Positions 5,291 to 12,434 of a DNA stretch of 12,434 nucleotides are shown one piece after another. The stretch covers positions 9,345 through 21,778 of the forward strand of contig DKFA01000067.1 in NCBI GenBank assembly GCA_002452695.1. The letters run 5' to 3'. The first letter of the stretch is position 1; each line of letters starts with the position of its first letter. Below the pieces are notes generated by a model. The model made no database searches. It was not told the origin of the DNA and saw only the letters and a list, made by a program, of their open reading frames with translations. The position numbers were made by a program, and so were the translations under genes. This stretch comes from Dehalococcoidia bacterium UBA6808. Its GTDB lineage: Bacteria; Chloroflexota; Dehalococcoidia; GIF9; UBA5629.

Positions 5291-6843
5291 TCCAACCTCC
5301 TTTTTTCTTCGACATTCCTGATTCTCTGACTATTCAGCTTGAAATAGAATGATTTAAGGTCACTGTACAGCTCCTTGATGCTATTGAACAGCAGATCGTA
5401 TACAGGTTTATTCCTGGGATCCGGATCAAATGTTGTATCCACCGTTACCACTTTCTTTAAGGCATCAAAATCTTTATATATGCCGAGTCCTACTGCCGAT
5501 GCCATGGCAATGCCTATGGCGCCGGCTTCCTGCGGATTCTTCACAGTCTCAACACGCCTGCCAGTTACATCTGCGATTATCTGCATCCAGGGATGTCCCA
5601 GCGCCCCCCCTCCCATTATCCTCAGCGAAGGCAACGGGAATTTGTATTCATTTTCCACCCGTTCCAGCGCCCAGCGTATATTGTATGCTACACCCTCGTA
5701 TACAGCCTTCATCATATGTTCACGGGTATGTTCAGGGGTCAGGTTAATAAAGCCAGACCTGACATAGGAGTCGGCTATAGGACACCGCTCTCCATACATC
5801 CAAGGTAAAAAGATCAGGTAATCGGAGCCGGCAGGTATACTCCTAATCCTGTCATCCATGAAACCGAATATATTTTTGATGGCCAGGTCGTTTTTCTCTG
5901 TCCTGCACATCTCGTCCGACAGCCATCTAAGACAACCTCCGGCCGTCTCCATCTGTGCCATCAGTAACAACTTGCCGGGATCGCCTGACTGTATCGTTGC
6001 AATACCATTTTTGCCCGTCAGATGTCTTTTGGTCACAACCCCCACCCAGGCTGATGTCCCTATACTGATGTGTCCTTCCCCATCCCCTACGGCGCCCGAC
6101 CCAACTGCGGCTCCCTGGCAGTCGCCTCCGCCCGCCATTACCGGCGTCCCTTCCAACAAACCCAGTTCTCGTGCTGCCTCTGCTGTAAGTCCTCCGACCT
6201 GCCCTATCGGACTGATCAACTCAGGAAACTTGGCTATATCGAGACCGAGATACTTATAAATACCTGTCATCCATTTCTTGCTTTTGAGATCGATTCCCAC
6301 CACAGAGGCATCCGCCCATGACATTACCATTTTGCCCGAACAGCGGTAAGTCAGATAGCTATTTACATCCAGGAAGCAATTCATTTTATTCCATATTTCA
6401 GGCTGCTTGTTTTTAAGCCACACCAGCTTGGGCATCACGTCCTTGCCATTGATGGAAGCACCGGCAATAGCTGCAAAAACCGTCTCGCCCAAGAACTTGT
6501 TCATGATCCAGCGCGCCTCATCGGTGGCACGGTTGTCCATCCAGATAATGCCCTCTCCCAGGTTTTCCCCTGAGTCACCCATAGGCACAATGCCCAGCAA
6601 CTGCGTGGAAAATACGATGCATAGGATGTCTGCGGGGGAAATCTTCGTCTCTGACAGCACCTGCCGCGAAGACTCTGTTACAGCCTTCCACCAATCATCC
6701 GGTGACTGCTCGGCCCAGCCGGGCTGCGGATAATGGATATCATAGGGATAAATACTTTTGCCAATAACATTCCCCTCGACATCGACCAGCACTGCCTTGT
6801 TATTACTGGTGCCTACATCATGCGCAAGTATATATTTGGTCAT
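5287..6843 (-). CDS. FGGY-family sugar kinase, xylulokinase-like
   Basis: This 518-residue cytoplasmic ATP-dependent kinase belongs to the FGGY family, closest in look to xylulokinase. The N-terminal domain begins HDVGTSNNKAVLVD (Asp9, phosphate-1 loop), has WMDNRA at about 101-106 and GGGDCQGAAVGSG with the catalytic base Asp241. The C-terminal domain has the SIGTSAWVG phosphate-2 loop (260-268) and the GGGALGHPWMQIIADVTG adenosine motif (411-428), followed by EAGAIGIAMA. A charged tail of about 25 residues follows the usual end. It is the first gene of an operon: the RuBisCO-like gene starts within its stop codon. FGGY kinases act on ketoses, polyols and related sugars, and the real substrate here is probably the sugar whose phosphate feeds the RLP. 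The start ATG has only a modest GGAAG before it. Confidence 0.92.
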   Translation of the reverse strand: MTKYILAHDVGTSNNKAVLVDVEGNVIGKSIYPYDIHYPQPGWAEQSPDDWWKAVTESSRQVLSETKISPADILCIVFSTQLLGIVPMGDSGENLGEGIIWMDNRATDEARWIMNKFLGETVFAAIAGASINGKDVMPKLVWLKNKQPEIWNKMNCFLDVNSYLTYRCSGKMVMSWADASVVGIDLKSKKWMTGIYKYLGLDIAKFPELISPIGQVGGLTAEAARELGLLEGTPVMAGGGDCQGAAVGSGAVGDGEGHISIGTSAWVGVVTKRHLTGKNGIATIQSGDPGKLLLMAQMETAGGCLRWLSDEMCRTEKNDLAIKNIFGFMDDRIRSIPAGSDYLIFLPWMYGERCPIADSYVRSGFINLTPEHTREHMMKAVYEGVAYNIRWALERVENEYKFPLPSLRIMGGGALGHPWMQIIADVTGRRVETVKNPQEAGAIGIAMASAVGLGIYKDFDALKKVVTVDTTFDPDPRNKPVYDLLFNSIKELYSDLKSFYFKLNSQRIRNVEEKRRLE

Positions 6844-6903
6844 TCTTCCACACTCTAGAATTATTAAAGCAGGCTAGTTTTCCATGACCCCTGACCGCGC
6901 ACT

Positions 6904-6932
6904 ATCATACACAACAATCTATCCAAAATCAA
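6904..6932 (-). promoter_or_regulatory. Promoter of the kinase-RLP operon
   Basis: On the minus strand TTGATT (6927-6932) and TATGAT (6904-6909) are separated by exactly 17 bases. This predicts a start near 6897 and a leader of about 54 bases before the kinase ATG. A small direct repeat of TGACC lies in the leader (6885-6896). Confidence 0.6.
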
Positions 6933-6964
6933 TATCCTGTACCTGTTCAGGCCGGGTAAGCTTT

Positions 6965-6994
6965 TTGACTTGCCGGCATGTTGCTCAATATACT
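6965..6994 (+). promoter_or_regulatory. Promoter of the radical SAM gene, predicting a near-leaderless mRNA
   Basis: TTGACT (6965-6970) and TATACT (6989-6994) are spaced by 18 bases. The expected transcription start is about 7001-7004, only a few bases before the ATG at 7006. The site is back-to-back with the kinase promoter, about 33 bases away. Confidence 0.6.
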
Positions 6995-7005
6995 TGCTCA
7001 GAGAC

Positions 7006-7986
7006 ATGTCGCAGCCGTCATATATTGCGCTCTACCATTCCGGTGAACTGGCAAGAAGAGCATCAATGCTACAGCACCGTCTGTTCCACTGCGACATCTG
7101 TCCCAGGGCCTGCCATATTAACCGCATGGAAAACGAAAAGGGGTTCTGCCGTAGCGGTAGGGAAGCCTGCGTATCAAGCTATTGCGATCATCATGGTGAA
7201 GAACCGGCTTTATCCGGCAGCCGGGGGTCAGGGGCAATATTTTTTACTGGCTGCAATCTTAAATGCGTCTACTGCCAGAACTACCAAATCAGCCAAACCC
7301 CCGATGTCGTACAGCATGGCCTGCCCAGTGCGGAGCTTGCCCAAATAATGCTTTATCTGCAGGACAGCCTTCATTGCCATAACATCAATCTGGTCTCACC
7401 ATCGCATTTCGCACCCCAGATAGTCGAAGCCCTCCTCACGGCTGTTCCGCTGGGACTGAGCATACCACTGGTCTACAACACCAGTGCCTACGATTCACTG
7501 GAAACCCTCCGGCTGCTGGACGGTATCATTGACATTTACCTCCCCGATATCAAATATGCCACCAATGATCGGGCAAGTGCATTCTCACAGGCGGAAAACT
7601 ACGTTGAAACGAGCAGGCAAGCCATCCAGGAAATGTACAGGCAGGTGGGCGATCTTGTTACAGATGAAGATGGGATCGCCGTAAAGGGTCTCATCGTCAG
7701 GCACCTGATACTGCCCAACGGGATAGCGGGCAGCGCCGATTCGTTGAAATGGCTGGCGGAAAACATCTCACGGCATACCGCCGTCAGCATCATGGCGCAA
7801 TACCATCCATCGCATCTCGCCCTGCGCGAACCGCTTCTGTCGAGAAGAATCAACCACAGCGAATACAATCAGGTCGTGGCGCTGCTGGAGGAACTGGAGA
7901 TGGAAAACGGCTGGCTGCAGGAAATGGAATCAGCCGATTTTTACCTGCCGGACTTCGACAGCCGCGCACATCCTTTCGAAAGATAG
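7006..7986 (+). CDS. Radical SAM protein of the PflX/COG1313 type
   Basis: The 326-residue protein is a radical SAM enzyme. With the ATG at 7006 as residue 1, the cluster motif CNLKCVYCQN supplies Cys83, Cys87 and Cys90. It is preceded by a second conserved set in FHCDICPRACHINRMENEKGFC (Cys29, 32, 36 and 48), the hallmark of the PflX-like branch related to pyruvate formate-lyase activating enzymes. Their substrate is not established. The N-terminus PSYIALYHSGELARR also fits the family. An upstream TTG at 6970 would add 12 residues but overlaps the -35 box of a good promoter. I therefore start at 7006, although no Shine-Dalgarno sequence precedes it. The gene converges on plsY with a six-base gap and no visible terminator. 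Confidence 0.85.
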   Translation: MSQPSYIALYHSGELARRASMLQHRLFHCDICPRACHINRMENEKGFCRSGREACVSSYCDHHGEEPALSGSRGSGAIFFTGCNLKCVYCQNYQISQTPDVVQHGLPSAELAQIMLYLQDSLHCHNINLVSPSHFAPQIVEALLTAVPLGLSIPLVYNTSAYDSLETLRLLDGIIDIYLPDIKYATNDRASAFSQAENYVETSRQAIQEMYRQVGDLVTDEDGIAVKGLIVRHLILPNGIAGSADSLKWLAENISRHTAVSIMAQYHPSHLALREPLLSRRINHSEYNQVVALLEELEMENGWLQEMESADFYLPDFDSRAHPFER

Positions 7987-7992
7987 CCCTGT

Positions 7993-8697
7993 TTAAAGCC
8001 TGTCTTTCAAATTTTTGCGGAAGATAGCCCGCTTCACATTGCCGTCGGATTTGCCCAGAATCTGCTTTAGACGTGGAATGTACATCAATATAAGTATGAG
8101 CAAAATACAAACAGCATAAATGGTCAGGGACATATCGTGGTAGGCGAACCAGGCAATCAGGGGGAAGGCAATAAGCGAAATGCCGTACGCAAAAGTCGGC
8201 CAGTGTGTGATCAGCATCAGGATCAAAAACGATCCCAGATAAATGACCCATCCCATCGGCAGGGGTAACTTGAAGGTTCCCAGATCCAACCAGATCACCC
8301 AGGCCAGCAGGAAAGCCAGCACACCTATAGCCGTAGCGCCGCCCTTGCCACCTTTGAATTTGAGAAAAACAGGAAAATTGTGCCCAGCGATCACTGCTAC
8401 GCCGGCAGCCATTCCAACAGGTATAACCATCCCGGCCGGGACCGGGATGATATACATTGCTATTAAGTAGCTCAGAAGCAAGGCCAGCATGCCCTTACCG
8501 ATATCGATAACAAGCACCGCCATACCCGGCCAGAAACCTACAACATAGAACGTATTCATGGCGCCCATATTTTTGCTGCCCACCTGCCGGATATCGATGC
8601 CTTTGATGGTCCGTCCAACCAGGTAGGCGCTGGGAATACATCCCAGCAGATAGCTGACAATAATGGTAACAACAAATGCCAGTATAATATTAATCAT
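7993..8697 (-). CDS. plsY: Acyl-phosphate:glycerol-3-phosphate acyltransferase PlsY
   Basis: PlsY is an integral membrane enzyme that transfers an acyl group from acyl-phosphate to glycerol 3-phosphate, the first step of phospholipid synthesis in most bacteria. This 234-residue copy has the expected multi-helix layout and the three family motifs: LLGCIPSAYLVGR near 18-29, GSKNMGAMNT at 40-49 (consensus GSGNxGATN) and GHNFPVFLKFKGGKGGAT at 105-122. I start at the ATG at 8697. A TTG directly before it is in frame but GAGAGG spacing favours the ATG. It is slightly longer than usual, with a basic cytosolic tail. PlsY is bacterial, which argues that the neighbouring archaellins are in a bacterial genome. 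Confidence 0.95.
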   Translation of the reverse strand: MINIILAFVVTIIVSYLLGCIPSAYLVGRTIKGIDIRQVGSKNMGAMNTFYVVGFWPGMAVLVIDIGKGMLALLLSYLIAMYIIPVPAGMVIPVGMAAGVAVIAGHNFPVFLKFKGGKGGATAIGVLAFLLAWVIWLDLGTFKLPLPMGWVIYLGSFLILMLITHWPTFAYGISLIAFPLIAWFAYHDMSLTIYAVCILLILILMYIPRLKQILGKSDGNVKRAIFRKNLKDRL

Positions 8698-8855
8698 CAA
8701 AACCTCTCAAACACTGTCAGGATATCAGGCACATAGTTTACCACAACTCATGATAGTCTATAAATTGGCAAGATTACACCATAATCCGTGGATTCTTTAA
8801 AAAATTAAACAGCAATGCAGTATTCAGTCATTTAGACGGCTAAAATCATATCCTG

Positions 8856-8864
8856 ATTATAGCA
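8856..8864 (-). promoter_or_regulatory. Extended -10 promoter candidate for plsY
   Basis: TGCTATAAT is read on the minus strand, with the TATAAT at 8856-8861. It lies about 160 bases upstream of plsY and just beyond the end of the small minus-strand ORF. No good -35 is present, which is acceptable for an extended -10 site. The rest of the 8698-8889 gap is AT-rich and shows nothing else. Confidence 0.4.
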
Positions 8865-8889
8865 TAGCCACCATAAAATGCCTTTGCGC

Positions 8890-9084
8890 TTACGCCACGT
8901 AGCCGTTGGCGGCAATGATAACCAGAGTACCTCCCTTCAATACCCCTTTTATCTCGTGGTGCACCGCCATTCCCTTGCCGATCAGCCGTTTACCCGCTGC
9001 TGGTGTGATGACAAACTGCTTCATCTGATAATCTTCGTGACAGACGTAATCAACCATTATAGCTTTAAATCCCCGGGTATTCAT
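8890..9084 (-). CDS. Small conserved-looking protein of unknown function
   Basis: I do not recognise this family with certainty. The 64-residue product, started at the ATG at 9084, reads AIMVDYVCHEDYQMKQFVITPAAGKRLIGKGMAVH, then ends in GGTLVIIAANGYVA. It looks like a soluble alpha/beta fragment with a glycine/lysine-rich loop. AGGTGAG (9089-9095) lies four bases upstream of this ATG, while a GTG nine bases further up has no such site. The abrupt end inside what looks like a beta strand and loop raises the possibility that the gene is truncated. It may share the direction of plsY, but a likely plsY promoter lies between them. Confidence 0.6.
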   Translation of the reverse strand: MNTRGFKAIMVDYVCHEDYQMKQFVITPAAGKRLIGKGMAVHHEIKGVLKGGTLVIIAANGYVA

Positions 9085-9233
9085 GGTACTCACCTGCGGG
9101 CCAAAAACTGTGCTGGGGCGTTGCGCTATATTTTAAATAGTGCGAAAATATGGCATCGAGTCTGATGGGTTCGTGAACGATCATTCCGGATAGGCTGGCG
9201 GCCGGATAATTTTCCGTTTTACAGGAGGATAGA

Positions 9234-10688
<1,455 letters not shown>

Positions 10689-10695
10689 TTCGGGA

Positions 10696-10776
10696 TTATA
10701 GCTGATCGTAATAGTTAATCAGGCCGACGGACCTGTCACCCAGCATCGTCATGCGGCAAATAACGGCATTATCCAT
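10696..10776 (-). CDS. 26-residue small ORF with an ideal ribosome binding site
   Basis: The peptide reads MDNAVICRMTMLGDRSVGLI, then NYYDQL and TAA. AAGGAGGTTGAT stands immediately before the ATG. This is near-perfect complementarity to the 16S anti-Shine-Dalgarno with ideal spacing, far better than most long genes here. The ORF converges on the aminotransferase with a seven-base gap. The peptide has one cysteine and no transmembrane segment. I do not recognise it. It could be a true small protein, a leader peptide without a following gene, or the head of a deleted gene. Confidence 0.5.
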   Translation of the reverse strand: MDNAVICRMTMLGDRSVGLINYYDQL

Positions 10777-10819
10777 ATCAACCTCCTTGGCCCGCAGCAA
10801 CGGGTTACAGGATACTATA

Positions 10820-10828
10820 CTTATAGCA
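10820..10828 (-). promoter_or_regulatory. Extended -10 candidate for the 26-residue ORF
   Basis: TGCTATAAG on the minus strand (10820-10828) is about 45 bases upstream of the small ORF. It has the same TGC-TATAA form as the candidate before plsY. No -35 box is evident. Confidence 0.3.
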
Positions 10829-10916
10829 GCCAGTCACGTTACAGCTTTGGCATGGTTATCGTTTGCAATAAAGAGCAGCATGCACACATGGACTTCAGGT
10901 ACATCATTTACCAAAG

Positions 10917-10934
10917 AAAAACAGGATCGCCTGT
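10917..10934 (-). terminator. Weak intrinsic terminator after the DUF2284 operon
   Basis: On the minus strand ACAGG and CCTGT (10930-10934 and 10921-10925) form a five-base stem with a four-base CGAT loop followed by TTTTC. It lies about 55 bases beyond the stop of the 55-residue gene. The short stem makes it uncertain. Confidence 0.35.
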
Positions 10935-10987
10935 ATAATGATCAGCAGGCCTGAGGAACTGAATGCAGCCGGCTCTTTCATTTACGT

Positions 10988-11155
10988 TCAGGCCAACACA
11001 GCTTTAGTCTGGTTGAGCTTCCTCAACTCCAGCACGATCTCCCGCAGCAGTAGCAACTGCATGCGCCGGAAATTGATTTCGCTGGCCAGTTTGCCCATCT
11101 TCTTCGGATCGTCCGATAGGAATTCCGCCACCTGGTCGACAACACTGATATCCAT
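10988..11155 (-). CDS. 55-residue helical protein downstream of the DUF2284 gene
   Basis: The product reads MDISVVDQVAEFLSDDPKKM, then a basic linker and an amphipathic leucine-rich stretch LLLLREIVLELRKLNQ with heptad-like spacing, ending KAVLA. It is soluble, probably two helices, with a possible coiled coil in the second half. The family is unknown to me. It starts 16 bases after the DUF2284 stop on the same strand, with GGGAG upstream at a slightly long distance, so the two are probably co-transcribed and may act together. The opposite-strand frame over this region is longer but has no ribosome binding site and overlaps the DUF2284 gene. Confidence 0.65.
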   Translation of the reverse strand: MDISVVDQVAEFLSDDPKKMGKLASEINFRRMQLLLLREIVLELRKLNQTKAVLA

Positions 11156-11171
11156 ATTTCTTCACTCCCTT

Positions 11172-11825
11172 TCAGTAAATAAAGACCATTCCCACCGAGG
11201 TCGCACAGGGTATCTTCTCCGGCGCGTCCAGCAACGGATAAGCATCCCACCCGACCTTGCGGATGATATCGAATACATCTATACCCATGGCCTCCATGGC
11301 CGGCCTCGCCCTATGCGGGAAGCGGCATCTGCCGCTGTCCTTATACTGGCAGACCTGCCCATGGCAGAGATAGTCCTTGCACGATCCGCCACCCAAACCC
11401 ATCGCCAGGTAGTAACCCTTCTGGTAGGCCAGTTTCTCAACTTCATAAACGATCTTGCTGGTCTTGAGATGGAACAGAAGCGTATGGTCTAACCCGTTTT
11501 TATCCTTCGTATGACCCGGGGTAAATTCCTCAATCGGCGCGATCAACGTCTTAAACAGCACTGCATACGAGTAGCGGGCAAATGCCTTACGGATAAAATC
11601 GAGGTCGGGCAGGTAGGGCGGACAATTTGGCGTTTCACCTGCGCGCAGGCAACGTGGTATCGTGCATTTTAGCCTGACGCGCTCATCGACCACCAGTTGG
11701 CTGGCCTCGATAATCTCTGCGCCAGCAGCTCCCAGCTCAATTGCCTTTTGCTTAAAAATATCCAGGTCCGACATCAGTGTTTTCTCCGGTACCCTTATGT
11801 GAAAAGGACTGATCTTTATTTCCAT
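11172..11825 (-). CDS. DUF2284 cysteine-rich putative metal-binding protein
   Basis: The 217-residue protein matches the DUF2284 (COG5423) family by its cysteine pattern: RLKCTIPRCLRAGETPNCPPYLPD (Cys54, 59, 68) and GGGSCKDYLCHGQVCQYKDSGRC (Cys149, 154, 159, 167), plus Cys207 near the end. The family is described only as predicted metal-binding, and iron-sulphur coordination fits an anaerobic lifestyle. There is no signal peptide, so it is cytoplasmic. The ATG at 11825 has GGGAGG at 11835-11840. An internal ATG 17 codons later is less well supported. The gene is followed by a 55-residue partner. TATAAG lies just upstream of the ribosome binding site, but the associated -35 is poor. Confidence 0.8.
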   Translation of the reverse strand: MEIKISPFHIRVPEKTLMSDLDIFKQKAIELGAAGAEIIEASQLVVDERVRLKCTIPRCLRAGETPNCPPYLPDLDFIRKAFARYSYAVLFKTLIAPIEEFTPGHTKDKNGLDHTLLFHLKTSKIVYEVEKLAYQKGYYLAMGLGGGSCKDYLCHGQVCQYKDSGRCRFPHRARPAMEAMGIDVFDIIRKVGWDAYPLLDAPEKIPCATSVGMVFIY

Positions 11826-11944
11826 GCCGGCTTACCTCCCTTTCTTATAATTGGCAACCAGGAACCTTTAACGGCTGATTGTACCACAATACGGCGGCCG
11901 GGTTAACCGCATCAAAGGCCGGCAGCGCCCCTATCGCGGCAGCA

Positions 11945-12262
11945 ACCTTCGTTCCCCAATGCTATGGTATAATCTGGATGAACTTCAACCCGCAGGCTGG
12001 GCATGAACAATCAGGACGCAGGCCTGCCGTCATTCTTTCACCCGGTAGTTATAATAGCAAGATCTGATTGGCGATATTCTGCCCTATCACAAGCCCGATT
12101 AAAGGATACACTTTCGAGGTGTTGTTGCCGGACGGCTTGCCGGTGGAGGAAGCGATCTTATCTGATCAGGTTAAAAGCTTGGATTGGCGTGTTAGGAACG
12201 CAGAACTGTTGTGTTCTTTGCCCCATCCTCACCTTTCCGTTAAAATCTGGCTATGGATTTAG
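11945..12262 (+). pseudogene. MazF-type toxin fossil with an in-frame TGA
   Basis: The frame reads TFVPQCYGIIWMNFNPQAGH, then EQSGRRPAVILSPGSYNSKI, a TGA at 12065-12067, and then LAIFCPITSPIKGYTFEV...LSDQVKSLDWRVRNAELL. Both halves are in the same frame and together cover nearly a whole MazF/PemK mRNA interferase (GDIiWl.F.PQaGhEQaGRRPalvlSP ... CPIT...KGYpfEV ... LSDQvKSlDW). Gly is expected at the TGA. No start codon stands at the expected place, since the codon before TFVP is GCA, and no MazE antitoxin lies upstream. The gene is therefore most likely dead, though the TGA alone could be a read error. The last codons overlap the DUF2905 start. Confidence 0.8.
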
Positions 12263-12434
12263 CCGGGCTCGGTAAAATACTGCTCATTTTCGGCGGCGTG
12301 ATCGTCGTGATCGGGCTGCTGCTGGTTTTCAGCCAGCACATCCCCTTCCTGGGCAAGCTGCCGGGAGACATCTTCGTCAAGAAGGACAACGTCTCGTTCT
12401 ATTTCCCCATCGTCACCTTCCTTCTCATCAGCAT
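12253..12434 (+). CDS. DUF2905 small membrane protein, cut by the window end
   Basis: The visible 60 residues start MDLAGLGKILLIFGGVIVVI, with a first transmembrane helix. They continue HIPFLGKLPGDIFVKKDNVSFYFPIVTFLLIS, with the PGDI and FYFPI motifs of DUF2905 and the start of a second helix. The family is a roughly 70-residue, two-helix membrane protein of unknown function, so only a few residues are missing. The ATG overlaps the final codons of the MazF relic and has no Shine-Dalgarno sequence. An in-frame stop (TAA 12241-12243) excludes a longer form, so translation may depend on readthrough from the relic frame. Confidence 0.85.
   Translation, partial: MDLAGLGKILLIFGGVIVVIGLLLVFSQHIPFLGKLPGDIFVKKDNVSFYFPIVTFLLIS

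Noticed and set aside
10904..10981. 25-codon hydrophobic ORF (MKEPAAFSSSGLLIIIQAIL...) six bases after the 55-residue gene
   Set aside because: It looks like a membrane micropeptide but has no Shine-Dalgarno sequence and contains the candidate terminator, so chance is more likely.
10938..11492. 184-codon plus-strand frame
   Set aside because: It overlaps the DUF2284 gene and the 55-residue gene antisense, has no ribosome binding site and no recognisable family.
11847..11960. Minus-strand open frame of about 38 codons ending AVNPAAVLWYNQPLKVPGCQ
   Set aside because: It reads like a protein C-terminus but has no start, no family I recognise and lies opposite the MazF upstream region.
11961..11973. 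TGGTATAAT looks like an extended -10 promoter on the plus strand
   Set aside because: It lies inside the MazF coding text (YGIIW codons), so the match is explained by coding sequence.

Overview
The window looks like a chromosomal segment of an anaerobic bacterium, most plausibly a Chloroflexota (Dehalococcoidia-like) lineage. The bacterial reading rests on good Shine-Dalgarno sequences, sigma70-like -35/-10 boxes, intrinsic terminators and a PlsY acyltransferase. The Chloroflexota reading is an inference: the window carries two archaeal-type flagellin (archaellin) genes, and archaellum genes in bacteria are known mainly from that phylum. No rRNA, tRNA, CRISPR array or insertion sequence was seen.

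Region 1 (1-3130) is the cell-surface part. It holds a secreted protein with two Ig-like repeats and a C-terminal membrane anchor, followed by two paralogous archaellins. Each archaellin has its own likely promoter and its own strong terminator, so they can be transcribed separately. The tail of a decayed NDP-forming acyl-CoA synthetase lies between the anchor protein and the first archaellin.

Region 2 (3130-6843, all minus strand) begins with a decayed 4-hydroxybutyrate/acetyl-CoA CoA-transferase fragment. Next is a STAS-domain anti-sigma-factor antagonist whose last 20 or so codons are frameshifted. Then comes a translationally coupled two-gene operon: an FGGY sugar kinase followed by a RuBisCO-like protein (RLP). 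The RLP keeps the metal-binding lysine region and several catalytic residues but has lost others, so it should not be a carboxylase. The pair suggests a sugar or sugar-acid pathway in which the kinase supplies the phosphorylated substrate of the RLP.

Region 3 (6844-8900) has a radical SAM protein of the PflX/COG1313 type, divergent from the kinase and apparently transcribed almost leaderless, facing a convergent plsY.

Region 4 (8890-12434) contains a small unknown protein, a class III (glutamate-1-semialdehyde aminomutase-like) aminotransferase, a 26-codon ORF with an ideal ribosome binding site, a DUF2284 cysteine-rich protein followed by a 55-residue partner, a MazF toxin fossil interrupted by one in-frame TGA, and the start of a DUF2905 membrane protein cut by the window end.

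Several genes are relics (acyl-CoA synthetase tail, CoA-transferase head, MazF, the STAS C-terminus). Single-base assembly errors could explain the STAS and MazF lesions but not the CoA-enzyme fragments.
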